64,000 nt of DNA from Deltaproteobacteria bacterium (GCA_016177845.1 JACOUO010000028.1:1-64000); one strand, 5' to 3'; positions 17,050-27,193 are shown, numbered from the stretch's first letter. Translations and numbers: made by a program. Notes: generated from the sequence alone by a model not told the origin.

Positions 17050-18741
17050 TTAATATTTTACAAACTCTTCTTCGTCATTGCCCGCGGCATTAAGATCGAT
17101 AAGCGCGCCTCCGTTGGCAACGGCAACAGAAGGCTTCTGCCCGAAGTTCGCGAATTTGACCTTTGCAGATATCTTCTGCTGTTTTGAAGGTGCGGATTTT
17201 ACTACCTTCAGATGCCTTTCGGTTGAGGCGCCCTCAGCAAGCCTGAAGAATGAGATTGTCCTCTGAAGCTGGTCGGCCTGTGATGAAAGCTCTTCAGAAG
17301 TTGACGCAAGCTCTTCAGCGCCTGAGGCATTCTGCTGGATTACCTGATCGAGCTGCTGAAGGGCCTTGTTTATCTGGTCAGCGCCGCTGTTCTGTTCTGA
17401 GCTTGCGGCTGTTATCTCCTGGACAAGTTCTGAGGTCTTCTGAATGTCTGGGACAAGTTTTGCGAGCATGTCACCGGCTTTTTCGGCAATCTCCACGCTT
17501 GTAGAAGAAAGCTGGCTTATCTCACCGGCTGCGGTCTGGCTTCTTTCAGCGAGTTTCCTGACCTCTGAGGCAACTACCGCGAAACCTTTCCCGTGCTCGC
17601 CCGCCCTTGCGGCCTCGATTGCGGCATTAAGCGCAAGGAGGTTTGTCTGTCTTGCGATTTCCTCGATTATTGAAATCTTGCTTGCGATCTCCTTCATGGC
17701 GCTGACAGTCTCTGAAACAGCCTTTCCGCTCTCAAGTGCGTCTGAAGCTGACTTCTGGGCAATCTTTTCTGTCTGCTGCGCGTTATCTGAGTTCTGCTTG
17801 ATATTCGCTGTCATCTGCTCCATGGATGATGAAGTCTCTTCAATGGACGCTGCCTGTTCGGTTGCTCCCTGTGATATCTGCTGGGCGCCCGCGCTAAGCT
17901 CTTGGCTGCCTGAAGCGACATTATCGGATACTGACCTTACATCTGTTACGACCTCTTTTAATTTATCCACCATATTCTTCATAGCGGCGAGGAGCTGGCC
18001 TGTCTCGTCCTTGCCTTTTACTTCGATATCAACGGTAAGGTCGCCTTGGGAAAGTTTATTGGCCACATTCTGGGTAATATTCGCGAGAGGTTTGGCAATC
18101 ACATTTGTAAGGATGAAAACAAAGAACGAGGCGATTGCTATTGCCAGCAATGTTGCCAGGATTACAATATTTCTTGTAAATGTGAAGCTCTTCTCAGCAT
18201 CGTTATACATGACCTTGCCTACCTCGTCCTGAATCTCAATCAGCCTTGTTATCTTCTCGTCAAGCAGCTTGAATTTCGGGGCGGCATCATTCAAGGCATT
18301 GAATTTTGCTTTTTCAGAGTTTCCTTCAAGGGCGAACTTATAGGTATTGAGCCTTGATTCATTATAGTTCTTCCAGGCTGACTTGAATTCATCAAATGTC
18401 TTTTTCTCATCGCCTGTCATTACTGTTGCGCCGTACTTTTCGATAAGGTTTTCTATCTGTTTCTCTTCATCAGCAGCCTTGCTGAAGATATTCTGCTTCT
18501 TTGTCGCATCTGCTTCGTTCATTATCATCAAAGCGCCTATCCTGATGCTTGCGAGGTTATAGCTTACTTTTCCAAGGTCAACGGCAGGCACAAATCTGTC
18601 ATTATAGAACGACTGGATCATATCCTTCATGTTTGTTATACGGTTCAGGCTGAGCGCTCCCAGCATGACCACAAAAACTATCAATACCGAAAAACTTACC
18701 AAAAGCTTTGACCTTGTCTTCAAATCCCTGAAAAAATTCAT
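17050..18741 (-). CDS. Methyl-accepting chemotaxis protein with 4-helix periplasmic sensor
   Basis: 563 residues. TM1 is at about 12-32 and a four-helix-bundle-type ligand domain (4HB_MCP) at about 33-190. TM2 is at about 190-212, followed by HAMP and a long coiled-coil signalling domain whose tip is [36 protein letters not shown]. The C-terminal tail of about 60 residues is basic then acidic, ends EEEFVKY and lacks a clear WxxF CheR-docking pentapeptide. The ligand is unknown. It is the membrane receptor of this cluster, 12 bp from cheW, with a GAGGAAGAAG site before the ATG. Confidence 0.95.
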   Translation of the reverse strand: MNFFRDLKTRSKLLVSFSVLIVFVVMLGALSLNRITNMKDMIQSFYNDRFVPAVDLGKVSYNLASIRIGALMIMNEADATKKQNIFSKAADEEKQIENLIEKYGATVMTGDEKKTFDEFKSAWKNYNESRLNTYKFALEGNSEKAKFNALNDAAPKFKLLDEKITRLIEIQDEVGKVMYNDAEKSFTFTRNIVILATLLAIAIASFFVFILTNVIAKPLANITQNVANKLSQGDLTVDIEVKGKDETGQLLAAMKNMVDKLKEVVTDVRSVSDNVASGSQELSAGAQQISQGATEQAASIEETSSSMEQMTANIKQNSDNAQQTEKIAQKSASDALESGKAVSETVSAMKEIASKISIIEEIARQTNLLALNAAIEAARAGEHGKGFAVVASEVRKLAERSQTAAGEISQLSSTSVEIAEKAGDMLAKLVPDIQKTSELVQEITAASSEQNSGADQINKALQQLDQVIQQNASGAEELASTSEELSSQADQLQRTISFFRLAEGASTERHLKVVKSAPSKQQKISAKVKFANFGQKPSVAVANGGALIDLNAAGNDEEEFVKY

Positions 18742-18845
18742 TACTTCTTCCTCCTGAATTAGTTTGCTGTTTTTTTTGCGCTTACCCTCTCATTCCTTTC
18801 CGGCCATGAAAGAAATACTCGGTAAGCGAATTCTCAAATGCCTGC

Positions 18846-21014
18846 TTAACAGGCGATTTTGTCAATTATATTTTCAGCTGACTGCATGAGCCTTGGGATA
18901 TCGAGAATAAGGGCAACTTTTCCATTTCCCATTATCGTTGCGCCCGATATGCCCTTTACATCCCTGTAAACTTTTCCGAGTGATTTTATTACCGTCTGCA
19001 CTTCACCGAAAAGCTCATCGACTACAAAACCTATCTTTTGTCCCGCGTATTGCACAATGATTATGTTCTCAAAACGGGGCAGATTGCCATGCTCGCCAAA
19101 GTAGTCCCTTAGACGGATATACGGAAGCACCTCGCCGCGCAGATTGATGTAGTTCCTCTTTTTTGAAGCCTGCTTATCAGCTTCGGTAAGCTCAACGCAT
19201 TCCATGACCATATCAAGAGGTATTACATACTGAGACTCTCCCACGCCTACCATGAAGCCGTCTATTATCGCCATAGTAAGAGGCAGCCTTATGCGCACGG
19301 TTGCGCCCTTGCCTTCAATGCTTTCCACCTCCACCGTTCCCCTGAGAGCTTCGATATTCTTTTTTACGACATCCATTCCTACTCCGCGCCCTGAGAGCTT
19401 GGTAATCTGATCAGCTGTTGAGAAACCCGGCTCAAATATCAGCCGGAACAATTCTTTATCACTAAGCTGTGCTCCCTGATTTATTAATCCGACCGCAACG
19501 CCCTTCCTGTAAATTTTATCCCTGTTAAGCCCCCTTCCGTCATCTGAGACTTCTATTACAATACTGCCCGCGTCATGATACGCGTTCAGGCGTATCTTTC
19601 CTTTTGCGGATTTGTTGATTTCATTCCTTATCTCTGGCAGCTCTATCCCGTGGTCTGCCGCGTTCCTGACAATGTGCATCAGCGGATCATTTACCTTTTC
19701 AATTACTGTCTTATCCAGTTCCGTTTCTCCGCCGCTTATGACAAGCTCTATATCTTTGCCCGTATCGCGGCTTATATCCCTTATCACGCGGTTAAAACGG
19801 CTGAATGTGTCTCCGATGGGGACCATTCTGAGCTTCATTGTATTTTCACGGATCTCTTCAACCAGCCTTAGCATTATTGAGGCCGACTCAATCAACTGTC
19901 CGTCGCAGAGCCTCTGCGCCTGCTGGTCCATGTTCGCGCTCGATATCACAAGCTCGCCTACAAGATTAACAAGCTGATCCAGCTTGTTTGCGTCTATCCT
20001 GATAGTAGTCGCCTCTTTCGCCTTTGCCCCAAGCACCTGCTTCTGCTTATCGAGGGCAGCCTCTATCAGTTCAGGATAGACCATGCCTTCATTAACGAGT
20101 ATTTCTCCGATAAGGGTTTTGCTGTTGTCATCTTTGCTTCCGCTATTCTGATGCCTGAGCGCCTCTTCCAGTTCAGTCTGAGTAAGGACTCCGCCTTTGA
20201 CCAGTATTTCGCCGAGCAAAGATGTGTCTTCCGGCAGGTTATGCAAAAGCTCCACATATGATTCGACCTTGCTGTACGGCGGCAGTATATGGATGGAGCT
20301 GTCCTCACGCACAAATTCAAATACATCCTCTATTGCCTTCTTCTCAAAATCAGTCTTAAGGTCTATCTCAAAACCAAGATAGCAGGCCTCAGGGTCGAAT
20401 TCCGCGACTGGCGGCATGGAATTGTACAGAGTGGTAATATGTACAAGCTCTCCCATTTTCAAAAGGTAATTTATAAATGATATGGGGTCCATTCCATCTT
20501 TAAGGGTATTGATGCCGAACCTTATTGAAATATGCCACGCATCTGTCCGGGCCCTCTTGCCTGATTCTGTATCTTCAATATCCGAAGGCTCTTCACTGTT
20601 GTCTTCCCTCTGCGTGCAGGCGAGGTACGAATTAAGCCTTTCGATAAGCTCTCGTTCCCGCTCCGCCGTCCTGTCGTCAAGGAAATAGATTTCCGCCGCC
20701 GCAAGCTCTATAAGCGCTGAAGTATGGTCCCTGCATTCAAGCAGAAGCTCAATAATCTCACTGATAACCTTTATCTCGTTCTCACGCATTTTACTGAGAA
20801 GGTTCTCAACGAAATGGGTAAACTTCTCAACAGTCTCTATTCCGAGAACGCCGGAAGAGCCTTTTATGGTATGGGCTGAGCGGAAAAGCGAATTTATCAA
20901 CTCCTGATTCTCAGGCAGTGACTCGAGCTGAAGAAGCGAATTTTCCATCTCCTGCAGCAGCTCTGAGCTTTCTGCTATAAATGTCAGCCGTGCCTGGCTT
21001 AAATCCAAATCCAT
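18846..21014 (-). CDS. cheA: Chemotaxis histidine kinase CheA with tandem MshEN-like motifs
   Basis: 722 residues. HPt (P1) has the phosphoacceptor His48 in FRSAHTIKGSSG. Residues about 158-250 form a region I cannot name. Residues 266-289 and 301-324 are two copies of a motif of the form LGEILVxxGxxxxxxLxxAL, like the MshEN/T2SSE-N repeat. Then come P3 dimerisation, P4 kinase (HIVRNAADHGIE, DDGRGLNRDK, GRGVGMDVVKKNI) and a P5 CheW-like domain. A classical CheY-binding P2 domain was not recognised. It phosphorylates CheY and CheB in response to the MCPs. MshEN domains bind c-di-GMP in other proteins, so a c-di-GMP input is possible but unproven. Confidence 0.95.
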   Translation of the reverse strand: MDLDLSQARLTFIAESSELLQEMENSLLQLESLPENQELINSLFRSAHTIKGSSGVLGIETVEKFTHFVENLLSKMRENEIKVISEIIELLLECRDHTSALIELAAAEIYFLDDRTAERERELIERLNSYLACTQREDNSEEPSDIEDTESGKRARTDAWHISIRFGINTLKDGMDPISFINYLLKMGELVHITTLYNSMPPVAEFDPEACYLGFEIDLKTDFEKKAIEDVFEFVREDSSIHILPPYSKVESYVELLHNLPEDTSLLGEILVKGGVLTQTELEEALRHQNSGSKDDNSKTLIGEILVNEGMVYPELIEAALDKQKQVLGAKAKEATTIRIDANKLDQLVNLVGELVISSANMDQQAQRLCDGQLIESASIMLRLVEEIRENTMKLRMVPIGDTFSRFNRVIRDISRDTGKDIELVISGGETELDKTVIEKVNDPLMHIVRNAADHGIELPEIRNEINKSAKGKIRLNAYHDAGSIVIEVSDDGRGLNRDKIYRKGVAVGLINQGAQLSDKELFRLIFEPGFSTADQITKLSGRGVGMDVVKKNIEALRGTVEVESIEGKGATVRIRLPLTMAIIDGFMVGVGESQYVIPLDMVMECVELTEADKQASKKRNYINLRGEVLPYIRLRDYFGEHGNLPRFENIIIVQYAGQKIGFVVDELFGEVQTVIKSLGKVYRDVKGISGATIMGNGKVALILDIPRLMQSAENIIDKIAC

Positions 21015-21036
21015 ATGATTCCCCTTATCTATTCAG

Positions 21037-21339
21037 TCAATTTTCAGAAATTTCGTTTAAATTCAAAAGCCCTGTGACAGTCTCAACAGCCGCGCTTTTC
21101 GATGTTATCCTGAAGCGTTTTCCCTGAGCCTGTGCCTCACGCCTGAGAAGGATTAAAAGCTGGATGCCTGATGTATCTATTTCAGAGACCTGAGAAAGGT
21201 CAGCATATATTTCCGAACATGGACCAAGCGAGCTTATTATTTTCTCCTTCATTTCCGCGGCTCCGTAAATGGTCATCTCACCTTCAATCCGAAGCAAGCA
21301 GCAGCCGCTCTCTTTCTCTCTTACTATTTCTATATTCAT
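21037..21339 (-). CDS. STAS-domain protein (anti-sigma-factor-antagonist type)
   Basis: 100 residues making one STAS domain. The conserved loop reads EIDTSGIQLLILL, with a Ser in the position phosphorylated in SpoIIAA-like proteins. Such small STAS proteins are common in chemosensory clusters, where they act as phosphorylation-dependent partners, but the partner here is unknown; no SpoIIAB-like kinase gene is nearby unless the His-less kinase at 14754-15656 plays that role. It lies 22 bp upstream of cheA and 18 bp downstream of cheY on the same strand. Confidence 0.88.
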   Translation of the reverse strand: MNIEIVREKESGCCLLRIEGEMTIYGAAEMKEKIISSLGPCSEIYADLSQVSEIDTSGIQLLILLRREAQAQGKRFRITSKSAAVETVTGLLNLNEISEN

Positions 21340-21357
21340 ATTCAGCGCCTTTCCTTA

Positions 21358-21729
21358 TCAGGGTAAAATGAGTTTTGATACGGCTTCCAGCATCTGTTCA
21401 GGTTTAAAGGGCTTGACAACCCATGCCTTTGCGCCTGCGGCTTTGCCTTCCTGTTTTTTTGCCTCCTGTGATTCAGTGGTCAGCATGACAACAGGGGTAA
21501 ATTTATAGTTTGGGTCGGCCTTGAAATTTTTCAGGAAGGTGATGCCGTCCATATTCGGCATGTTCACATCGCAGACTACGAGATTTATCTTTCCTCCCAG
21601 TTTCCCAAGAGCGTCCTTGCCGTCACACGCTTCTATAACATCATATCCGGCTTTTTTAAGGGTTATGTTTACTACCTGTCTTATCGAGGCTGAGTCATCT
21701 ACCACCATTATCGTCTTTGCCATTTTCAT
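21358..21729 (-). CDS. cheY: CheY-type single-domain response regulator
   Basis: 123 residues, one receiver domain. The acidic pocket is VVDDSAS (Asp11, Asp12), the phosphoacceptor is Asp54 in VVCDVNMPNMDG, the switch Thr is in MLTTE, and the Lys is in VVKPF. It is the diffusible phosphate acceptor of CheA. Whether it acts on a flagellar motor, type IV pili or another output cannot be told, because no motility genes are in the window. It is preceded by the second MCP gene at a 21-bp gap. Confidence 0.95.
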   Translation of the reverse strand: MKMAKTIMVVDDSASIRQVVNITLKKAGYDVIEACDGKDALGKLGGKINLVVCDVNMPNMDGITFLKNFKADPNYKFTPVVMLTTESQEAKKQEGKAAGAKAWVVKPFKPEQMLEAVSKLILP

Positions 21730-21750
21730 TTGCCTCCGTCTGCGTAATTT

Positions 21751-23079
21751 TTAAAAGAAAGTAATATCGCTCTGCGCAACTCTTTTGGGGTTCGCCTTCA
21801 TTTTGGGATTGCCTGATATTACTTCAAGGTGTACCTGGCGCTGTTTTTCCATTACATAATGCTTTTTTATACCCTCAAGGCTGAAGTCGTAAATCCTGCA
21901 AGCGTCGCCATCGCAAAGCTCAGGCTCTTTCATGCATTCGCCTATAAGCTTTAAATAATTATCTGCGTCCTCTATTGTCTTCATCACAAGCTCTATCTGC
22001 TGGCGTACTATGTCCTGGAATTGCACATTTGAAAGGAGTTCTACAACCTGCCCTGCAACCTGACCTGAGCCTGAGGCTACCTGCTCAAGTATCTGCTTAT
22101 TGAGGCTGTCGAGCACCCTGTAGCCATCGCCAAGGTTATTGAGCTGGGTTTCAAGATTTACAAGCAGGGAGGATTCCGTATTTGTGTTCTTCTGGTTAAG
22201 TTTAACGGCGAATTTCGTCTCTATGTCATCTGCCATCTGAATCATCGCCTGCCCAATCCTGTTAGCCGCCTGTTCTGACTGGCTTGAGAGCTTTCTTACC
22301 TCGCCTGCTACTATTGCGAAGCCCCTTCCATGCTCGCCTGCCCTTGCGGCCTCTATTGCGGCGTTCAAGGCAAGCAGGTTTGTCTGGTCGCTTATGTCTT
22401 TGAGGAGTTCAACAAGGCTCGCCATTGAGCGGGCTTTCTCGGCGAGTGTAAGGACTATCTCGTAATCTTTTTCAACCTCTGCGGCGCGTTTACCGATATA
22501 AGCGCGTAAATCCGCAATCGTCTTTTCATTTGCTGCTATTGTCTCACCTGACTCAGCGGCAAGTGATTCGCACTCACGGTTAAGCTCTGAGATGGTCTCC
22601 TGCATTCTGTTCATTGAACTGTCTATATCCTGTGCCTGGCTGATGATATGGCTGGCTGCCTCATCTGTCTGTTGAATCACGGCATCAAGATGGCCTTTTG
22701 TAAGCTGATTGAGCTCATGCTGCGAGCCGAAATACTTTTCAAGCTTTTCTTCCCTTGATCTGAAATGCAGTGAATTGTCAGCCAATTCCTTAAGAAGCTC
22801 CTGTTCGTCATCCGCAAGCTTTGAGAGCGGTTCTACCGACCTGGAGGAAGCCATATATATGATTGCCAAACCGAGACAAAGAAAGAGCAGGTTGCCGAGC
22901 GCCATGATAAAACCGTGCGATACAAACGGTTCCAATACTTTTGTGACAGGCCCAGATATTGCTTCAAAGATAACGAAACCCGCCACTAACGCGATCAATC
23001 CAAGTTTTAAATTCTTTTTAAACGATGCCCGGCTGTAAAGCCCGTAAGAATCGAACCTGTTCTGAATCTTTTCACCCAT
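21751..23079 (-). CDS. Methyl-accepting chemotaxis protein without a large periplasmic domain
   Basis: 442 residues. Two hydrophobic segments (about 26-46 and 60-80) are separated by only a short loop, so sensing is probably cytoplasmic or through the membrane. The signalling tip [20 protein letters not shown] is intact. After the coiled coil comes a conserved-looking segment, [17 protein letters not shown], and a tail with Cys in [13 protein letters not shown]. It is the first gene of the chemosensory cluster. A palindrome at 23196-23212 lies about 115 bp upstream and may control it. Confidence 0.93.
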   Translation of the reverse strand: MGEKIQNRFDSYGLYSRASFKKNLKLGLIALVAGFVIFEAISGPVTKVLEPFVSHGFIMALGNLLFLCLGLAIIYMASSRSVEPLSKLADDEQELLKELADNSLHFRSREEKLEKYFGSQHELNQLTKGHLDAVIQQTDEAASHIISQAQDIDSSMNRMQETISELNRECESLAAESGETIAANEKTIADLRAYIGKRAAEVEKDYEIVLTLAEKARSMASLVELLKDISDQTNLLALNAAIEAARAGEHGRGFAIVAGEVRKLSSQSEQAANRIGQAMIQMADDIETKFAVKLNQKNTNTESSLLVNLETQLNNLGDGYRVLDSLNKQILEQVASGSGQVAGQVVELLSNVQFQDIVRQQIELVMKTIEDADNYLKLIGECMKEPELCDGDACRIYDFSLEGIKKHYVMEKQRQVHLEVISGNPKMKANPKRVAQSDITFF

Positions 23080-23195
23080 CTGATTACAGCTCCTTAAATC
23101 TTATTTGCTGCTGCATATCTCCTTATCGGACTTAAGGATTTCGCCTGAATAGGGATTGATATTGAATTATGAACAATCCAATGGTTTAATTTTTA

Positions 23196-23212
23196 TTAGA
23201 CCTTTGGTCTAA
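23196..23212. promoter_or_regulatory. Perfect palindrome, possible TetR-type operator
   Basis: TTAGACC-TTT-GGTCTAA is a perfect 7-bp inverted repeat with a 3-base spacer, in an AT-rich setting between the divergent cluster-start MCP gene (minus) and the C-S lyase gene (plus). Arms of the TAGACC/GGTCTA type are typical for TetR-family dimers. No TetR gene lies in the window, so the regulator would act from elsewhere. There is no U-tract, which argues against a terminator. Confidence 0.5.
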
Positions 23213-23343
23213 AATTATTCAAACTTTAGGTTGAGCATCCCATAGACAATCAGGTCAATAGTCTGTGCCAACGCCTTTTTCCCATTTGGGTTTAGGCGCT
23301 ATTTATGATAAAAAATCATTATCTATTCTTTTAAGGAGCAGAA

Positions 23344-24519
23344 GTGAAGTACGACTTCGATAAAGTAACTGACAGGACAGGCACCCATTGCGTAAAATGG
23401 GACTACTATGAGATGAGGGATGAAGTAAAGGGCATGATACCGATGTCCATAGCGGATATGGACTTCGAGGCCCCGGATTTTATAATCGACTCAATAGTAC
23501 AAAGGGCCAAACACGGCATCTTCGGCTACACGGTTATTCCTGACAGTTATTATGAATCGCTCATAAAATGGCTTGAGAAGAGATTTCACTGGTCTGTAAA
23601 AAAAGAATGGATAAGGTTTTCTCCCGGCGTAATACCCGCGCTGAACTTTGCGGTACAGGCCTTTACCGAGGCCGGGGACAAGGTAATCATCCAGCCCCCG
23701 GTATATCATCCCTTCAGGTTCTCTATCTCCAATAACGGAAGGGTCGTCCTCAATAACCCTCTCATATGCGAAGGTAATAGCTACCGCATGGATATCGAAG
23801 GATTAAAGAAGGTCATTGATAAGCGCACTAAGATGATAATACTCTCTAACCCGCATAATCCTGTAGGCAGGGTCTGGAGAGAAGATGAGCTTAAGGCCCT
23901 TGGGGAAGTCTGCCTTGAAAATAATATCCTTATCATCTCTGACGAGATACATTCAGACCTTATAATGCCGGGAAGTACCCACATACCTACCGCAAGCCTC
24001 TCAGATGAGCTTGCCGCTATTACCATTACCTGCACTTCCCCAAGTAAGACCTTTAACCTTGCCGAGCTGCATGCAGCCAACATTATAATACCTAATCCTG
24101 AGCTGTATTCGAGGTTTGACCTTACGCTTGCAAAGGCAGGGATAAACAAGCCCAACATCATGGGCATGATTGCAACACAGGCAGCCTACAGCAAGGGAGA
24201 GCAATGGGTAGAAGAGCTCATACCTTACCTTTATGAAAATTTTCTTTTCATGGAGAGTTTTTTTAAAGAGAACCTGCCAGAAGTTAAGGTATCCGGAATG
24301 GAAGGCACCTATCTCGGCTGGCTTGATTTCAGGGCATTCGGCTTATCAAATGCCGAGCTTGAGGAGAGGCTCCTTTCAAAGGCAAGGGTCGCCATGACAC
24401 CAGGGCGCATATTCGGGGCAGAAGGAGAATCTTTTTTCAGAATGAACCTTGCATGCCCAAGGACGATACTTGAGGAGGCATTGAAGCGGATCTGCGGGGC
24501 TATGAAAGAGCTACACTGA
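23344..24519 (+). CDS. patB: PatB/MalY-type PLP-dependent C-S lyase or aminotransferase
   Basis: 391 residues, fold-type I PLP enzyme. Recognisable segments are SIADMDFEAPDFI, FSPGVIPALNFAVQAFTEAG, PPVYHPF, LSNPHNPVGRVW, SDEIHSDLI, the Schiff-base Lys in TSPSKTFNLAEL and the Arg-containing FFRMNLACPR C-terminus. This is the cystathionine beta-lyase/MalY/PatB group, which cleaves C-S bonds of cystathionine or cysteine conjugates. The start is GTG at 23344, supported by AAGGAG eight bases upstream. It is the only metabolic gene in this signalling region and is transcribed away from the chemotaxis cluster. Confidence 0.92.
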   Translation: MKYDFDKVTDRTGTHCVKWDYYEMRDEVKGMIPMSIADMDFEAPDFIIDSIVQRAKHGIFGYTVIPDSYYESLIKWLEKRFHWSVKKEWIRFSPGVIPALNFAVQAFTEAGDKVIIQPPVYHPFRFSISNNGRVVLNNPLICEGNSYRMDIEGLKKVIDKRTKMIILSNPHNPVGRVWREDELKALGEVCLENNILIISDEIHSDLIMPGSTHIPTASLSDELAAITITCTSPSKTFNLAELHAANIIIPNPELYSRFDLTLAKAGINKPNIMGMIATQAAYSKGEQWVEELIPYLYENFLFMESFFKENLPEVKVSGMEGTYLGWLDFRAFGLSNAELEERLLSKARVAMTPGRIFGAEGESFFRMNLACPRTILEEALKRICGAMKELH

Positions 24520-24721
24520 TAAATTCAAAATTTTAATTTCACATTAGCTGTATAAGGGATTTTCAATTTCAACTTCACCTTCCAAGACAATCGCGTGTTC
24601 TTCTTTAGAGGCTTTTCATCCCTTCTTCGGGTTCAGTCCAATTTCTGATTTATTTAAAAAAAACGAAAAACCCTGAAAACTTAATATAAAAGAAGCTTTT
24701 GTCTCCGCTTAACCGAGTGTA
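24520..24721. other. Intergenic region after patB
   Basis: About 200 bp with no open frame of note. A weak hairpin-like stretch occurs around 24600-24640, but no stem with a U-run that would make a convincing terminator. The promoter described next begins at 24722. Confidence 0.3.
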
Positions 24722-24750
24722 TTAAACTTTCAATTGAGATATGATATAAT
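24722..24750 (+). promoter_or_regulatory. Sigma-70-like promoter of the HD-GYP gene
   Basis: TTAAAC at 24722-24727, a 17-base spacer and a perfect TATAAT at 24745-24750 lie 86 bp before the start codon of the PAS-GAF-HD-GYP gene. The -10 is consensus and the -35 matches only partly. Confidence 0.6.
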
Positions 24751-24835
24751 CTTAGCTCTGATTGGGATTGCCATAAGGGGTGAACAATATAGCTGAATTC
24801 TTATAAAATTTCCAATCGAGTTACGGAAATAAAAA

Positions 24836-27019
24836 ATGAATCTAATACTGGTCTTTGTATTTTTCATTTATGGATTGGCCTTGTTCCTCCTTGGGTTCGC
24901 TATATTCCTTTACCCAAAGAAAGACAGCTCATTTAAATTAGTAAACAGCCTGTGGCTGCTCGCCGCGTTCGGGATTTCCCATGGAATAAATGAATGGGTC
25001 GATATGTTTTTGATCCTTAGGAAATCGGAATTCCTTACGCTTATCCGCGCCATTCTCTTACCCGCTTCATTTATGTTCCTTCTCCAATTTGGCGTAAAAA
25101 TCACAATCGAGGACAAGAATAAGTATTTTTTCCTGAAAGCCCTTCCTTTTATTCTATCCATAAGCTGGGTGATGATAACTCTCGCAAACGACCAGCATTT
25201 TTTGATGGGTGATATTTGGGCAAGGTATTTAATCGGCGTTCCCGGAATATTTTTAACATCCTATGCGCTGATACTTAAATTACATGAATTTAAAGAATTA
25301 GAATTTCATGGTGTCAGGACTAATTTGAAGCTCGCAGCTTTCAGTTTTTTATTTTATGGCATTTTTTCGGGTCTGATAGTACCGGAAGCAGGATTTTTCC
25401 CGGCGGCTTTATTCAACTACACAGTTTTTCTCAATACGGTAGGTATCCCCGTTCAGTTTTTTCGCGTCCTTTGCGCCATTGCTGTATCTTATAGCATCAT
25501 TCAAATTCTGGATGTATTTAATTATGAGGCGCAGGCCAGGATTAAAGAATCTGAACAGCTGTTCAGGAATATCTTCGATAGTGCAATGGACGGAATTCTT
25601 CTTGCTGATGAAGAGACTAAACAAATATACACAGGCAACAAAATGAGCTGCCAGATGCTTGGGTACAGCTTAGAGGAGTGCAAAAAGCTGAGCGTTATGG
25701 ACCTGCACCCTAAGGAAGATATCCCTTATGCATTGGAGCAGTTCGAGAGAATGGCCCGCAGAGAGCTTACGCTTGTGAAGAATTTACCCGTGAAACGAAG
25801 GGACGGAAGCGTTTTTTTTGCTGACATCAATACTTCTGTAATAACTCTCTCAGGTAAAAATTACCTGATGGGCATCTTAAGGGATGTCACTGAACGCAAG
25901 GCCGCCGAGGAACAAAACAAGCTCCATCTTGAACAACTTGCCTCTTTGCATTCCATAGACATGGCCATCAGCTCCAGCCATGACATACTGGTCACCTTGG
26001 AGGTCATACTCAGGTATGTGATAGAACAGTTAAAGGTTGACGCAGCAGACATCCTGCTGTATAAACCACATCTCCAAATCCTTCAATACGCTTCGGGTTA
26101 CGGCTTCAGGACCCAAGCCCTTAAGCATACCAATTTAAAAATAGGTGAAAGCCACGCAGGGATGGTGGCCCTTAAAAGAGAGGTAATTCACATAGCGGAC
26201 CTAAGGGAAGATGATGACGGCTTCAAAAGGTCCAGCCAACTGCGGGAAGAAGGTTTCATTTCCTACTACGGCATTCCCCTTATCGGGAAAGGGGAAGTAA
26301 AAGGGGTCATGGAGGTTTTCCACCGCACGAACTTAGACCCTGGGCAGGAATGGCTGAACTTCCTCAATACACTTGCCGGTCAGGCAGCCATTGCAATAGA
26401 CAATGCAATACTTTTCGATGGCCTCCAGCATTCCAATATCGAACTCACTATGGCCTACGATGAAACCATAGAGGGCTGGTCAAGGGCGCTGGATTTGCGG
26501 GACAAGGAAACCGAGGGACACAGTAAACGCGTTACGGAATTGACCCTGAAGATAGCCGGAGCAATCGGTATAAGCGAAGCTGAACAGGCGGAAATACGCC
26601 GCGGGGCCCTGCTGCACGATATAGGCAAGATGGGTATACCGGACAGGATACTCCTTAAACCCGGTCCCCTTGATGAAACAGAGCTGACTATTATGCGCAA
26701 GCACCCGGTATTCGCCTACGAACTGCTTTCAGCAATCAAATTCCTGAAAACGGCGCTCAATATTCCGTATTGCCACCATGAAAAATGGGACGGCAGCGGA
26801 TATCCTCGCGGCTTAACGGGTGAACAAATACCTTTATCGGCAAGGATTTTTGCCCTGGCTGACATATTCGATGCCTTAAGTTCAGACCGTCCTTACCGTC
26901 CGGCATGGTCAAAAGGAAAAGTGCTTGATCACATTCGATCCCTTTCAGGAAATCATCTGGACCCCAAAATAGTCGAGGAGTTCTTCAAAATGGATTGGAA
27001 AACGCTAAGGTGCCAGTAA
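24836..27019 (+). CDS. Membrane PAS-GAF-HD-GYP c-di-GMP phosphodiesterase
   Basis: 727 residues. About seven hydrophobic helices fill residues 1-235. They are followed by a PAS domain (about 240-355, ending in the LMGILRDVTERK PAC segment), a GAF domain (about 375-535) and an HD-GYP domain (about 545-720). The HD-GYP residues are present: LLHDIGKMGIPDRIL (HD), HHEKWDGSGYPRGL (GYP), and DIFDALSSDRPYR. HD-GYP proteins hydrolyse c-di-GMP to pGpG or GMP. The membrane and GAF parts imply sensing of a small ligand or redox/light cue that cannot be named. A sigma-70-type promoter lies upstream; the decayed GGDEF gene follows on the same strand. Confidence 0.93.
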   Translation: MNLILVFVFFIYGLALFLLGFAIFLYPKKDSSFKLVNSLWLLAAFGISHGINEWVDMFLILRKSEFLTLIRAILLPASFMFLLQFGVKITIEDKNKYFFLKALPFILSISWVMITLANDQHFLMGDIWARYLIGVPGIFLTSYALILKLHEFKELEFHGVRTNLKLAAFSFLFYGIFSGLIVPEAGFFPAALFNYTVFLNTVGIPVQFFRVLCAIAVSYSIIQILDVFNYEAQARIKESEQLFRNIFDSAMDGILLADEETKQIYTGNKMSCQMLGYSLEECKKLSVMDLHPKEDIPYALEQFERMARRELTLVKNLPVKRRDGSVFFADINTSVITLSGKNYLMGILRDVTERKAAEEQNKLHLEQLASLHSIDMAISSSHDILVTLEVILRYVIEQLKVDAADILLYKPHLQILQYASGYGFRTQALKHTNLKIGESHAGMVALKREVIHIADLREDDDGFKRSSQLREEGFISYYGIPLIGKGEVKGVMEVFHRTNLDPGQEWLNFLNTLAGQAAIAIDNAILFDGLQHSNIELTMAYDETIEGWSRALDLRDKETEGHSKRVTELTLKIAGAIGISEAEQAEIRRGALLHDIGKMGIPDRILLKPGPLDETELTIMRKHPVFAYELLSAIKFLKTALNIPYCHHEKWDGSGYPRGLTGEQIPLSARIFALADIFDALSSDRPYRPAWSKGKVLDHIRSLSGNHLDPKIVEEFFKMDWKTLRCQ

Positions 27020-27100
27020 GCGGGCGCATATTCAGGCCGGAAGGTAAGGCCCCAACGAGATTCGGGCATTTTTTTTGGATTTATAGTATACTTTCTTTTA

Positions 27101-27193
27101 TTAGCATCTTAGATACCGCACGCTCCCACCAGGAAAATCGCTGACAAATCTGACTTGAGCCTGCACATTTTTTGAAGCGTTTGATTTACCCAT
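27101..27193 (-). CDS. Small open frame of 30 codons, unknown
   Basis: ATG at 27193-27191 is preceded by AAAGGAGAAACC, a good ribosome site, and followed by 30 codons beginning MGKSNASKNVQAQVRFVSD and then TAA at 27103-27101. I recognise no family. It lies antisense in the gap between two plus-strand signalling genes. It may be a real small protein or the remnant 5' end of a lost gene. Confidence 0.3.
   Translation of the reverse strand: MGKSNASKNVQAQVRFVSDFPGGSVRYLRC

Noticed and set aside
17444-18232. Plus-strand open frame of 262 codons
   Set aside because: It is the antisense shadow of the MCP coiled coil; the MCP motifs are clear on the other strand.
23271-23298. Inverted repeat GCC...GGC with CCCA/TGGG inside, upstream of patB
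   Set aside because: Stem pairing is interrupted and there is no adjacent U-run or known box; too weak to name.
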